A stretch of DNA of 64,000 nt from Natrinema saccharevitans. GTDB taxonomy: Archaea; Halobacteriota; Halobacteria; Halobacteriales; Natrialbaceae. The DNA lies in NCBI RefSeq assembly GCF_001953745.1, contig NZ_LWLN01000003.1, positions 20,961 through 84,960 of the forward strand, read 5' to 3'. How positions within the stretch are numbered: the first letter of the stretch is position 1; each line of letters starts with the position of its first letter. The notes below the pieces were generated by a model that did no database searches, had not been told where the DNA came from, and was given only the letters and a program-made list of their open reading frames with translations. The position numbers were made by a program, and so were the translations under genes. This document shows, one piece after another, positions 42,162 through 50,638 of the stretch.

Positions 42162-42398
42162 ATGAGTGATCGAACTCGCGACGACGAGACCAAGCAGTTC
42201 AACCAGGAGTATACTGACGAGGACTTTCTCGAGGCGATCCGAGAGTGCCCGGTTCCATCGACCGGCGAGGTCGCCGAGGCGGTCGGGTGCTATCGAAAGA
42301 CGGTACTCAATCGATTAGGTGAGCTCGAGGAGCAAGGCGAGGTCGGCCACAAGAAGGTCAGCGGGAAAGCGAAGGTGTGGTACATCGACAACGAGTAA
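42162..42398 (+). CDS. Winged-helix regulator, divergent from the methyltransferase operon
   Basis: 78 residues from ATG 42162. The wHTH spans nearly the whole protein (PSTGEVAEAVGCYRKTVLNR then a wing KKVSGKAKVWYI). Divergent placement and a palindrome in between suggest it controls the operon ending at 33518. Confidence 0.7.
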   Translation: MSDRTRDDETKQFNQEYTDEDFLEAIRECPVPSTGEVAEAVGCYRKTVLNRLGELEEQGEVGHKKVSGKAKVWYIDNE

Positions 42399-42409
42399 GG
42401 AACATCTCT

Positions 42410-42436
42410 GATTCTCGATATACGTCACTGAGAATC
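42410..42436 (+). terminator. Hairpin and T-rich tail after the HTH gene
   Basis: 7-bp perfect stem GATTCTC (42410-42416) and GAGAATC (42430-42436), followed by CCAGTGAAATC and a T-rich run TCTTTTTCTT (about 42443-42454). Positioned 11 bases after the stop at 42398. Confidence 0.5.
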
Positions 42437-43206
42437 CAGTGAAATCTTTTTCTTGGGCCGATCGGTCGCGAAGGTCTGTGCGGGGTGCGTGGCCGATCGG
42501 AGCGTGTGAGCGGCCAGAGAACAGCGGGAATCAGACAGAGACAGCGGTGGGAACGGCAATACGGGAAAGAGAAGGAACGGGACAGTCTCGAGACAGCCAA
42601 CCGAGAGTGGCCGATCCATCAGATGGCTGTTATTAGGTTCCCTGCCGAAACTCTTTTAAGCTATACTATCCTAATAGACCGCAGCAGACCTTTTGAGGCA
42701 AGGTAAAGTGGAACGTGGCCGCAGCCGGGGCTTTCAGCCGCTCTATATCACGTTTTGCTGTCCTGCCGTATTCGCGCGCCAGATCGTTCTGTTCGGCCGG
42801 TCTTGTGTCTCTGGTCCCGTCCCAGACCCTCGGCCGATCTCGGTCTGAAAAGAAAAGATTCCGTCACTGCTAAGCAGGCCATTTTCTCACCGCTCGAAAA
42901 TCGCTATACGGCGACGGTCTCTTTTCAAATCTCCCGATCTTCGAACCGGCAAGTCTTGCGGGCCGCAGTCACTAACTTTCGCTGGCCGTTGCTATCTCTC
43001 ACTATCTCGAGACAAACGCACGTCATTCTCGGCCCGATCGCGACCGATCAACAGCTCGCACTGGGCGATCGCCGGTCTACTCACGACCTTGAGCGTCGCC
43101 GATTGCCGAGACACAAGGTTTCCAGTGGAAAATCAGGGGTCAAAACAAGGCGTTGCACACAGCCGTCGCTATCGGCCGCGGGGCGTTCTCGGGGTCCGGT
43201 CGCCGG
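42437..43206. other. Long intergenic region without a clear gene
   Basis: 770 bases. A TTTTAAG box (about 42654-42660) could be a promoter; the following ~100 bases (about 42690-42760) contain GGCCGCAGCC/GGCTTTCAGCC-type complementarity and might encode a small RNA. An open frame of 160 codons at 42755-43237 has Arg/Ser composition typical of a shadow and was not accepted. Confidence 0.35.
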
Positions 43207-44460
43207 CTACAGTTTGTTACTGACTTCGGCGATCTGAGCCTGCGGGCTCAGGGGCTTGTCACGGTCAGCAACCCACTCGAACACGGGCTCACTTGGCCGG
43301 TCGGGTCGAACGGGAACCCATTCGTCGTCCCGTAGTAGGTCGTCCTCGAGTAGTTCGTCGTCCTCAAGCTCGAGGACGGCGTCGGCGGCTGCGAAGCGAG
43401 CCCACTGGTTGACGTAGACGTACTCCGAAAGCATCTGGTTGTATGTCTTCCCGGCTGCGACCTTCGCGTTCGGCCACTCTCCGAGCGGGTCGTCTAACTC
43501 AGAGAGTCTGTCACTCCAGTCGTCGTCCTCGAGTAACGTATGCAGGAACCCAAGCCCCTGCCGGAACTCGGCAAGGTCACGGACCCACTGCTCGGCGTTC
43601 TCCTTCACGGCGATTCCGGTCTGTTGGACGTGTTCGGTCGGGTCAAGCACCCACGTCTTCTCGACGAGGTCGGCGATCGTCTCCTTAACCTCCTCGGCGA
43701 AGCGTTCTTTCGCCGCGGCCTCGGACGTGTAGTACTCGTCACGCAACGGGTCGGGATGGGGAACGAGGTGCCCTTTCTTGACCAACAGCCGCTTGTACTC
43801 CGATTTCTTGTACCGCCGGCCTTCGGACTCGTCGGCGCGACTAATCTGGTGTTCGGTGTACTGGAGAATCTTCGCTTCGACCAGTTTCTCGGGAACCACG
43901 TCACCGTTGGACCGAAGAATCCCGGCGAGGATCTTCGCGACGGGCTTCTTACTGGCCCGAAGTGCGTAGGGGTCGTCGGAGTATTTGCCGTCGCCGACTA
44001 TCTCGACATCCCCGCTCGAGCGCACACGGTCCTCGTGAATCTCGAGATCGTCAGACCAGTGCTGGCCGATCGCGTCGGTCAGCTCGTCCCACGTTAGTTC
44101 GGCCCCGGTCGTCGCCAGATCCTGGGGCGTGTAGGTCGGCGTGTAGCTCGAGGGCGTCGGCGTGACCTGAAGGCCGCCATCCGCCGTCGGAATCTGGGCC
44201 GGACTATCGCCGTCCATCCGGTACTTCTCGTCGACGTCTTCGGGCTCAAGGTTGCCGTTGAGCAGCGCCTGGACATCGACCTTCTCGTCCCGGATCGCGC
44301 GCGGGTGAATGTCGCCCGCGACCTGTCGGTAGAACTGTTCCGCGATGTGCTTGAGACCCGCCGACTGCGAACAGTCGAGGATATCGTACGACACCGCCTC
44401 GATCAACTCTTTCTCCGTCGGATCTGCTTGTACTGAAACGTTCGTATCTCGGTTACTCAT
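43207..44460 (-). CDS. Unknown 417-aa acidic protein
   Basis: N-terminal ~100 residues helical with a Pro/Thr linker (TPTPSSYTPTYTPQDL), then a 'GDVEIVGDGKYS' turn and several helices. Basic patches (RRYKKSEYKRLLVKK) may contact nucleic acid. Ends in a coiled-coil-like acidic segment. No named family; single gene with its own upstream region. Could be a replication or transfer accessory protein, but nothing supports this directly. Confidence 0.5.
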   Translation of the reverse strand: MSNRDTNVSVQADPTEKELIEAVSYDILDCSQSAGLKHIAEQFYRQVAGDIHPRAIRDEKVDVQALLNGNLEPEDVDEKYRMDGDSPAQIPTADGGLQVTPTPSSYTPTYTPQDLATTGAELTWDELTDAIGQHWSDDLEIHEDRVRSSGDVEIVGDGKYSDDPYALRASKKPVAKILAGILRSNGDVVPEKLVEAKILQYTEHQISRADESEGRRYKKSEYKRLLVKKGHLVPHPDPLRDEYYTSEAAAKERFAEEVKETIADLVEKTWVLDPTEHVQQTGIAVKENAEQWVRDLAEFRQGLGFLHTLLEDDDWSDRLSELDDPLGEWPNAKVAAGKTYNQMLSEYVYVNQWARFAAADAVLELEDDELLEDDLLRDDEWVPVRPDRPSEPVFEWVADRDKPLSPQAQIAEVSNKL

Positions 44461-44824
44461 GCGCGACCACCTCTATGGTCGCACGACTAGCGCTACGAGC
44501 GGCGAGCGATCCGATCTCGGTCTGACGAGTCTTGCCAGTACGCGAGGGGAAAGTATTAAGACCGAATCTCGCCAAGAACCAGGTAGGGTTAGGCTGGTTC
44601 TTTGGGGCTTCGGCCCCGCCCGCCTCTACGTTCGTTAGCCGTGCATTTGTGTATCGAGTCTCTTGTCGTGGGTTCGCCTTAAAACTAGGCGGACTATCTG
44701 GCGAAAGTGCGGGATTGCTCTGTGATTGGATCATTGGTGAGTTGCGTGGGGTCGCTGGTGCGCGCCGCGCGGCTAGCCTGTTCCAGCAGGCCTCGCACGG
44801 CGGAATCGATACGTGACTGTAGGG
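44461..44824. other. Intergenic region with a GC/TTCG hairpin
   Basis: No gene recognised. Contains a perfect hairpin GGGGC-TTCG-GCCCC (44604-44617), a UUCG-tetraloop structure typical of stable RNA stems, and a purine-rich stretch before it. May belong to a terminator or a small RNA. Confidence 0.35.
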
Positions 44825-45145
44825 CTACCGTTGGACCGACACCTCGCTCACGTCGATTTTCGCGTCCATGACCCGCGCGATCCAGTCGGGGACCCGCGTG
44901 GGCTTGTCGGCTATCCCGTCCTCGGTGAACGCGCCGGTCAGCTCGGCTTGGGCCTCGCTGCCCTCGAGCGTCCACCGATTGCCGTTGCGCTCGATCGAGA
45001 CGATGAAGTTCCCGCGCGTCCCGCGGAACGTAAGTTCGCAGGTCGCGCCCGACGGGACGTCGATCCCGAGCGGTTTGAGATGCACCGTGTTCGTGATCTC
45101 GAGTCGTTCGTCGGTCGTGTCCGGATCGCGTTCGCGGACTGCCAT
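44825..45145 (-). CDS. Unknown 106-aa protein sharing its operator with orc1/cdc6
   Basis: ATG 45145 preferred because a TATA-like CTATATCAG is ~27-35 bases upstream, fitting a leaderless transcript. Beta-rich sequence (ITNTVHLKPLGIDVPSGATC then GTRGNFIVSIERNGNRW) suggests a barrel. The upstream element GTTCCACCCGTTCCACCC lies at the same distance as the one before orc1/cdc6. Function unknown. Confidence 0.5.
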   Translation of the reverse strand: MAVRERDPDTTDERLEITNTVHLKPLGIDVPSGATCELTFRGTRGNFIVSIERNGNRWTLEGSEAQAELTGAFTEDGIADKPTRVPDWIARVMDAKIDVSEVSVQR

Positions 45146-45189
45146 ACCCGAATGAACGTCCCCATGGCTGATATAGTCCGGTGGGGGTC

Positions 45190-45251
45190 GTTCCACCCGT
45201 TCCACCCGACGCAGTCACGCGATTTTTGAGTTCCACCCTCGCTGGGTGAAC
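45190..45251 (-). promoter_or_regulatory. Cluster of GTTCCACCC elements
   Basis: GTTCCACCC occurs at 45190-45198, 45199-45207 and 45230-45238; the last pairs with GGGTGAAC (45244-45251) as an inverted repeat. The tandem pair ends 45 bases before the minus-strand start at 45145. Nearly the same tandem pair stands 45 bases before orc1/cdc6. Confidence 0.6.
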
Positions 45252-45527
45252 GGTGTTTCCCCCGAGCCTGTTGGCAGTCGGTTTAAGGGGACGCGTCGTG
45301 TGGGTCATGGTGTAGGGTCGCCAACAGTGTCGCCCTCCGGACGGCGTGTTCTGACCACGCCTGTCCGCTGCGTTTTACGGACTGGTTACCCGCCCAGAGG
45401 GTCGTGTCTGCTGACAGCACCCTGTTGTAGTCCACCATACTTAACTCTTGATACGTATACGTCTCAAAATGAGATGGAAATGCATCCTAGTCCTAATACA
45501 TCGGTGAAAACTTGTGCGCTCCTCGGA

Positions 45528-45540
45528 ATTGGTAACCAAT
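45528..45540 (+). promoter_or_regulatory. Palindrome overlapping the start of the phiH1-repressor-like gene
   Basis: Perfect 13-mer ATTGGTAACCAAT includes the ATG (45539). If the transcript is leaderless, a dimer bound here would block its own transcription or translation. Confidence 0.45.
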
Positions 45541-45889
45541 GCGACGGAAACGGGGTGCATGGATGAATAAAGCCAGTGACCCCGTTCTCGAGTTTCTGGA
45601 CGGTCACGATATTGCAGTCCCGGTTAGTGTGCTAGATATCGAACTTGATCCATCTCGAGCTACAATCGCTCGCGCGCTATCGGAGTTGGAAAGTCACGGC
45701 CTAATCGAGACTCACGACGATTATACGACCCATTATCAGATTACGGACCTCGGTCGTGACTATCTCGATGGAAAGGTCGATGCGGACAATCTGCCGGCCA
45801 ACAATGATACTGATGCTGATGGCGACGCAGATAATGACGAAAACGATTTCGACGCGAGCGAGTTGGAAGACGACGGTGACGAGGAATAG
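45539..45889 (+). CDS. PhiH1-repressor-like wHTH regulator
   Basis: 116 residues from ATG 45539. The beginning (MRRKRGAWMNKASDPVLEFL) matches the opening Trp-Met and following helix of haloarchaeal phiH1-repressor-like proteins. The wHTH follows (RATIARALSELESHGLIETH) and the C terminus is an acidic Asp/Glu tail. It likely represses a promoter of this element; a palindrome at the start codon suggests autoregulation. Confidence 0.75.
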   Translation: MRRKRGAWMNKASDPVLEFLDGHDIAVPVSVLDIELDPSRATIARALSELESHGLIETHDDYTTHYQITDLGRDYLDGKVDADNLPANNDTDADGDADNDENDFDASELEDDGDEE

Positions 45890-45999
45890 CCACTGGTGAG
45901 TATCCAACCACCTATCCTTTTTATCTGACCAGTGTCTATCAGTGATCGCTGGGGATACCCTTCGTCAGGAACTCGTTGTGGTTCCCCAGCGAATGGCCG

Positions 46000-46131
46000 A
46001 TGGCTGAAAGTGATGAAAAGACCGACCCAGACGCTGACCGGTTGGAGCGCGCTGAGAAGTGGCTCCGAGTCGCGACGCAACTGGCTCGGTTCACGAAACA
46101 AGTTGTCACTCTGGGACTCCTGATAGCGTGA
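46000..46131 (+). CDS. 43-aa small protein with hydrophobic C terminus
   Basis: Reads MAESDEKTDPDADRLERAEK then WLRVATQLARFTKQV and a hydrophobic end VTLGLLIA: an acidic start and an amphipathic-to-hydrophobic helix. Preceded by a purine-rich leader. Downstream at 46167-46195 lie two adjacent hairpins. Likely a genuine small membrane-associated protein of haloarchaeal type. Confidence 0.5.
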   Translation: MAESDEKTDPDADRLERAEKWLRVATQLARFTKQVVTLGLLIA

Positions 46132-46529
46132 ATAGCGCTGCTGTCCCGAGTGAACCACAACAAAGTACCCCGTGAGGGGTCCCCCGTTTTGGGGGTTAGA
46201 AGACAACTCCTGTTACTCTATCAGACGAATAGCGCAGCCGCTATAGTGTGAAACAGCCGATGGTGAAAGGACCGACGGAGCAGCATGGTAATCAGTGGCT
46301 TTTCCGCCGGTTCCCTCCGCCAGGAACTACTAGGATAATTGCCGGACGAATACTTAAATCTTTCTGAAGGGTTTACATGTCTTTCAGCCGCGACGCACGG
46401 CCCCGAGATCCAAATCAACCCGCTCGCACCACCCATTGACCGCTTTCCACGCTTCTTCGGCTGAGTCTACAACCGATTCAAAAGTCCACTTGAGTGCCGA
46501 AGCTACCCCTCGAATGAGACACATGAGTA
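46132..46529. other. Intergenic region with tandem hairpins
   Basis: No gene seen. Hairpin 1 ACCCC-GTGA-GGGGT (46167-46180) and hairpin 2 CCCCC-GTTTT-GGGGG (46181-46195) are adjacent and can also pair with each other (GGGG with CCCC), giving alternative structures. An AT-rich box TACTTAAATC near 46350 may serve a promoter. Confidence 0.4.
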
Positions 46530-46895
46530 TTAGAGCAGCCCGTTCTCCCGTGCGTTTTCACGTAACGAATCTAAATCGAGTTCGTCACTCATATGGAGGT
46601 TCTCGAGCGTCGATAGCGCCGCATCCAGCGGTACGTCGACCTCGTACTCGTAGTAGATCCCGCCGGCGCGACCCTCGTTTTGCTTGGTCCGATCGAGAAT
46701 GCCAAGCATCGAGAGTTCGGCGAGATGATTATGGAATGTTCGCCCGCCGAGTGGGCCGCGGTCGGTCGCTTGCGCGAGGTCCTGGTACTGCTCGCAGAGC
46801 GTCTGTTTTTGCAGTGGGACGCTGTCGGGATCGGCGACCGTCGACGCGACCACGGCCAGCAGCGTCAGATGACCGTGGGAAGTCAGGTCCTTCAT
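46530..46895 (-). CDS. Stand-alone Orc1/Cdc6 C-terminal winged-helix domain
   Basis: 121 residues. The sequence HGHLTLLAVVASTVADPDSV ... LCEQYQDLA ... RTFHNHLAELSMLGILDR ... GRAGGIYYEYEV follows the C-terminal winged-helix domain of archaeal Orc1/Cdc6 from its first helix to its wing. The AAA+ ATPase part (~280 residues) is absent and the start ATG lies exactly at the domain boundary. It may bind ORB-like DNA and act as a competitor or adaptor of the full-length Orc1/Cdc6 at 49541. A relic of a truncated gene is the alternative. Confidence 0.7.
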   Translation of the reverse strand: MKDLTSHGHLTLLAVVASTVADPDSVPLQKQTLCEQYQDLAQATDRGPLGGRTFHNHLAELSMLGILDRTKQNEGRAGGIYYEYEVDVPLDAALSTLENLHMSDELDLDSLRENARENGLL

Positions 46896-47186
46896 CTCGT
46901 GGAATTATAGGACGAAAATGCAACTCTCTAAGGATTTCAACAGAGCCATAATATACTGCATCTGTGAATATTGACAGGCCCTAATTTTGTGGCATTTACC
47001 GTTTACCCCGATTAATCTTGGAGCCTACTCTCTATTATATAATTTCCTAGCTATTTATTGTGCCGTATAGTTCCTCTACAAACTAGATATGTTGTGTGGA
47101 GCTAATACAAAATACTTACCCAGAACATTCTGGTTTAGAATACAGTCATAAAGAACAATCAAATCTACCAATTATTCCCAATTGCA

Positions 47187-48017
47187 ATGTCGGAAGATAA
47201 CAGAATCGGCCGACGTAGCGCGTTCAAAAAAATCGGCGGGGCGACTATCGCAGGAAGCGTCCTTTTCGCAGGAACGGGAGCCGCTAAGAGTGAGGGTGCT
47301 GAATCGAGCAACATCTCAGAAGAAGACTTAGACACTGGTGAGGCAGTTGCGACATCCAGCAGCGGATCGCTGACGACGCAGTCTGTTGGTACCCAGTCAG
47401 TTACGACTCAGGGTAGTGGTGTCAACACGTCAAATGTGACTGACGTTGCTCACTTCAGTACTGATCTGGACTTGAGTAATAGTTCAGACACTGTCGACTA
47501 CGGTACTGCTGAGGGACATCTAACACTCTATCGTGCAGTGGATCAGATCGACGGTGAGTATGTGTATTTCATCTGGCACCATCTGACGGCATATCCCGAG
47601 GGAGGCACGGGATACACGGTGTCGATTCAAGAGATGGAGGCTCACGTCGATGTGACCGACAGCGACTTCCGGGTCATCGACTTCGATCCGAAGTCTTCTG
47701 AATCGATCGACGAGAAGGAGCATACGTTCACCGCTAGTGCGACCCTCCCGAGTGGCGCTGGTGCCAGCGTTGGCGGTAATTACTACGTCAAGGACGGGAC
47801 CGTCTACCCCAAGAACTTCGATCAGGGAACGGCAGGCGAATTCGGTGTGTACTTTGAGGGAGACGGTGATAACGCCCAAAGTGTCACGTCCATGAATGGC
47901 GTTTGCGAGATTCGTTCGGAAACGAAGATCTCTGACAGCACTTATGCATGGCCCGCTTATGCCATGGATCCAAAACTCCGTGTTCAGGCTGACGGACACG
48001 TTGACCCACCGGTATAA
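47187..48017 (+). CDS. Tat-exported protein, 276 aa
   Basis: Signal with GRRSAFKKIGG, a hydrophobic segment ending AGTGAAKS, and a low-complexity Ser/Thr/Gln stretch (SLTTQSVGTQSVTTQGSG). The remainder is beta-rich with few helices, as in secreted haloarchaeal proteins. No catalytic motif is visible. Upstream is an AT-rich region of nearly 300 bases. Function unknown. Confidence 0.7.
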   Translation: MSEDNRIGRRSAFKKIGGATIAGSVLFAGTGAAKSEGAESSNISEEDLDTGEAVATSSSGSLTTQSVGTQSVTTQGSGVNTSNVTDVAHFSTDLDLSNSSDTVDYGTAEGHLTLYRAVDQIDGEYVYFIWHHLTAYPEGGTGYTVSIQEMEAHVDVTDSDFRVIDFDPKSSESIDEKEHTFTASATLPSGAGASVGGNYYVKDGTVYPKNFDQGTAGEFGVYFEGDGDNAQSVTSMNGVCEIRSETKISDSTYAWPAYAMDPKLRVQADGHVDPPV

Positions 48018-48341
48018 CTCTTCGATATTAGCATAGACCTATCATCGTACCCCGTCGTTCTTTTATAAAACAATGTTTGCCATTAGTCAGATCTGGGTAT
48101 CTTGTTCCCCGCTATCTGTCCTGGTAGAGCTGTGTGCCAGTTCTCGACTTCTCTCGGTAAGAGAGTTAGAAGCTGGTGAAATATAGTCTATTTTCGTTTC
48201 ACAATTGTTCTTGCCTGTCTATCGCTCTCGTTTCGGAACGATTGAATCGGTGGGGGTCTGGAGTCGCCTCGCCTCAGCGTCTGCGCCCCATGCCCGACCT
48301 GTTAGCAGTGTCCTTTTATTTTAATAGAACATAGCATCGAT
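48018..48341. other. Intergenic region with promoter for the PadR gene
   Basis: No gene seen. CTCTC-GGTAA-GAGAG near 48153-48168 can form a short hairpin after the Tat gene. A TATA-like TTTTATTTTAAT at about 48314-48325 lies 17-28 bases before the PadR start, suggesting leaderless transcription. Confidence 0.45.
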
Positions 48342-48629
48342 ATGTACGATTTGACGGCATTCCAGCGAGACCTACTATACGTCATCGCCAGCAAAGACGA
48401 GCCACACGGTCTTGGCATCAAGGAGGAACTCGAGGACTACTATGAAAAGGAGATCCATCACGGCCGACTGTACCCGAATCTTGACACGGTCGTCGACAAG
48501 GGGCTTGTCGAGAAGGGGCAGGCTGACCGCCGGACGAACTCCTATACGCTCACCGCTCGCGGTCGCCGCGAACTCGAGGCGCGTCGAGAGTGGGAAAATC
48601 AGTACGTTGAAGAACTGCTCTCGGAGTAG
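48342..48629 (+). CDS. PadR-family winged-helix regulator, second copy
   Basis: 95 residues with the same PadR signature as the gene at 32315 (ELEDYYEKEIHHGRLYPNLD). It lacks an obvious effector-binding C-terminal domain, as is usual for the short PadR form. Convergent to the PIN-domain gene. It may regulate the neighbouring toxin pair or the other operons. Confidence 0.85.
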   Translation: MYDLTAFQRDLLYVIASKDEPHGLGIKEELEDYYEKEIHHGRLYPNLDTVVDKGLVEKGQADRRTNSYTLTARGRRELEARREWENQYVEELLSE

Positions 48630-48704
48630 CTCACACAACGCGACGGACGAGATCGCGATGCGCTTGAGTTGCCGATACTGCTGGACCGACTTCTTGCTTC
48701 GTAC

Positions 48705-49199
48705 TCACTCGACTGCCTGTTCGGCCCGACCCCACTCGAGATCGCAGTACTGGATTGAGATTTCGGGAATCCCGCGACTGGTGGGAGAGAGGTCTGCGAA
48801 CTCGCTGTCGTTCGTATATATTGTCGGCTGGTAGCTCAGGAATTGATATGCCAGCGTAAGTATCGGCGCGTCTTTCGCTTGGATATCGCCAAATGCACCA
48901 ATGACCTTGTGATGGGCTTTTTTCCGTTCGGCTTCGAGATCCATCCGCTCGACAGTTTCAGAATCCGGATTTCGTATCTGTGGGGAGTTGCCTATCGCCG
49001 CAAAGAACTGCTCGAGCGCGCGGTTTCTAACACTCCTATCGATCGAATGGTCGTCATCAATATTGCACCGAACTTCCTCATGGATATATGCATTGACGGC
49101 CGATTTGCGCCCGTTCTTGATGATTTGCTCAACGAGCGATCTGGATTTTCCGCCGAAAATAACAGCGTGAATCCAGACGTTGCTATCTAAAATCAGCAT
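48705..49199 (-). CDS. PIN-domain protein (probable VapC-like toxin)
   Basis: 164 residues. LILDSNVWI with Asp5, a helix with Glu-rich HEEVRCN, KDAPILTLAYQF and IYTNDSEF are the acidic positions of a PIN nuclease. It would cut RNA. It begins 11 bases after the stop of a small acidic gene on the same strand, the usual antitoxin-toxin order. The spacing of acidic residues was judged by eye. Confidence 0.7.
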   Translation of the reverse strand: MLILDSNVWIHAVIFGGKSRSLVEQIIKNGRKSAVNAYIHEEVRCNIDDDHSIDRSVRNRALEQFFAAIGNSPQIRNPDSETVERMDLEAERKKAHHKVIGAFGDIQAKDAPILTLAYQFLSYQPTIYTNDSEFADLSPTSRGIPEISIQYCDLEWGRAEQAVE

Positions 49200-49210
49200 T
49201 CCTGGCCGAC

Positions 49211-49387
49211 TTAGTCGTCAGCAGCCAGTGGATACCGAAACTCGGATTCGGGACTTTCGTCCGGTCGGACAGCTTCTGTGTCCCAGTCAATCTCTGCGGA
49301 GAGTTCCGTGAGCGAATCCCACGCCTCCTCCGCGGAGTCGTACTCCTCTATCCCGCGTTCCACTAACCGGGCAGTTCGTTCACTCAT
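49211..49387 (-). CDS. Small acidic antitoxin candidate
   Basis: 58 residues from ATG 49387 (ATG 49444 would add 19). Sequence MSERTARLVERGIEEYDSAE shows a helix and acidic character, with a C-terminal ESEFRYPLAADD that could wrap a toxin active site. It directly precedes the PIN gene, and antitoxin function is inferred from that order. Confidence 0.55.
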   Translation of the reverse strand: MSERTARLVERGIEEYDSAEEAWDSLTELSAEIDWDTEAVRPDESPESEFRYPLAADD

Positions 49388-49540
49388 TTCGGTATTCACC
49401 TCAGCGAGACATTCATCATTCTGAATATCTCTTTGTGGAATCATTCTTCTATCTATGTATAAATGTATTGGAATGGGTGGTTTGTTATCGACCCCAATAT
49501 TCCAGATGGACGCGAGTAAGACATCCCTACCCCCGGTTTC

Positions 49541-50593
49541 TCATTCCACAATCTCCCGTGCCGCTGCGGTCAGTTCGTACTCCTGTGGGTGTTCGTCCTC
49601 GAGGATCGTCACGAGATTGTACTGGGGGAACTTCGTACTGAGCCATCCGCGGACGGTCCGACTAACAGACGGATCGTCGATCCGACGCTCGTACTCGTCG
49701 TAGATCGTCCCACTGGTCGCCGGCTCGATGTCGGCCAGCACTTTCAGGACGGCTGTCTGCTGGTCGGTGAGTGACGAAATACGCAACCGAGCGATATCCA
49801 CCTCTGCCTTCTGTCTGGCCCGCTCGATGATCGGGTCTGTCACACACTCGGCGTCGTCGATCAGGACGATATCGAGGGCGTTTCGCAGCGTCGCGATCGC
49901 CTTCCGAGCGTCCCGACCGGCGGCGTCGGCGATTCCCTCGACTGCCTCGTCAGGGACAATCTCGGGGTTGACCTTCGCCGCGACCATACGGTCTTCGAGG
50001 ATCTGCACGAGCTGGTAGTCGTGGTACTTCTCGAACTCGATATCCTGTGCGGTCCCGATGCGGGAGTAGACGCGATGCTCGAGGTCGCCGACGACCTGGT
50101 GGCGATTGTTCGCCGCGAACAGCAGGCGGACGTCGTCGATCTCATAGAGGTCCCGCAGGATGTCGTCCTCGACGAGTTTGTCAGCCTCGTCGAGAAAGAG
50201 GATCGTCGGCTCGGTGATTGCGTCTTCGACCGCGTCGAGTAATACGCTCTCGGGGGTCTGCTCGCGATCGTATGCCGTATCGCCAACCAACGACTCAACG
50301 ATCGTGTACAGCGCCCGCGAGGGCGTGTGGTCCTTCCAGCAGTTGACCGTCGCTGTCGGTACGCTGTGTTGGGTCTCGATCTCCTCGAGGACGGCTGTCG
50401 TCGTACAGGTTTTGCCCGATCCTGGCGGCCCGTGGATTAATGCAGTCTCGGTGATCCCACCGCCGAGCGTCGGCGACAGCAGCGTTGTGAGCGTATTGAT
50501 CTCGCTGTCGCGATAGCGGATCGTCTCCGGGTCGTGACTCTCCCGGAGGATCTCTCGCTCGCCGATAATCTCTCGCTGGGGGCCACTGTGCAT
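49541..50593 (-). CDS. cdc6: Orc1/Cdc6 replication initiator
   Basis: 350 residues. Walker A GPPGSGKT (about 55-62), Walker B LFLDEAD (about 131-137), sensor 1 AANN (about 158) and a sensor-2-like GRDARKAIA (about 229) identify the AAA+ initiator family; the last ~80 residues are the winged helix. It would bind ORB-like repeats and load MCM. The promoter carries GTTCCAC-type elements 45 bases upstream. Slightly short for the family (typically 370-400), the C-terminal domain being compact. Confidence 0.9.
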   Translation of the reverse strand: MHSGPQREIIGEREILRESHDPETIRYRDSEINTLTTLLSPTLGGGITETALIHGPPGSGKTCTTTAVLEEIETQHSVPTATVNCWKDHTPSRALYTIVESLVGDTAYDREQTPESVLLDAVEDAITEPTILFLDEADKLVEDDILRDLYEIDDVRLLFAANNRHQVVGDLEHRVYSRIGTAQDIEFEKYHDYQLVQILEDRMVAAKVNPEIVPDEAVEGIADAAGRDARKAIATLRNALDIVLIDDAECVTDPIIERARQKAEVDIARLRISSLTDQQTAVLKVLADIEPATSGTIYDEYERRIDDPSVSRTVRGWLSTKFPQYNLVTILEDEHPQEYELTAAAREIVE

Positions 50594-50638
50594 ATCGTGT
50601 TCCTTCGGTGGAGTGTCTGATAAATTGACTGGGGGGTG

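Noticed and set aside
42690..42760. Small structured RNA
   Set aside because: Some complementarity and an upstream TTTTAAG box, but no recognisable RNA family; not strong enough to list as a gene.
42755..43237. 160-codon plus-strand frame
   Set aside because: Arg/Ser-rich random-like composition, no ribosome-binding site, partly overlaps the minus-strand gene at 43207.
41963..44730. Shared 14-mer GCTCTGTGATTGGA at 41963 and 44717
   Set aside because: A pair of identical 14-mers is expected by chance in 64 kb and the two sites have different contexts relative to genes.
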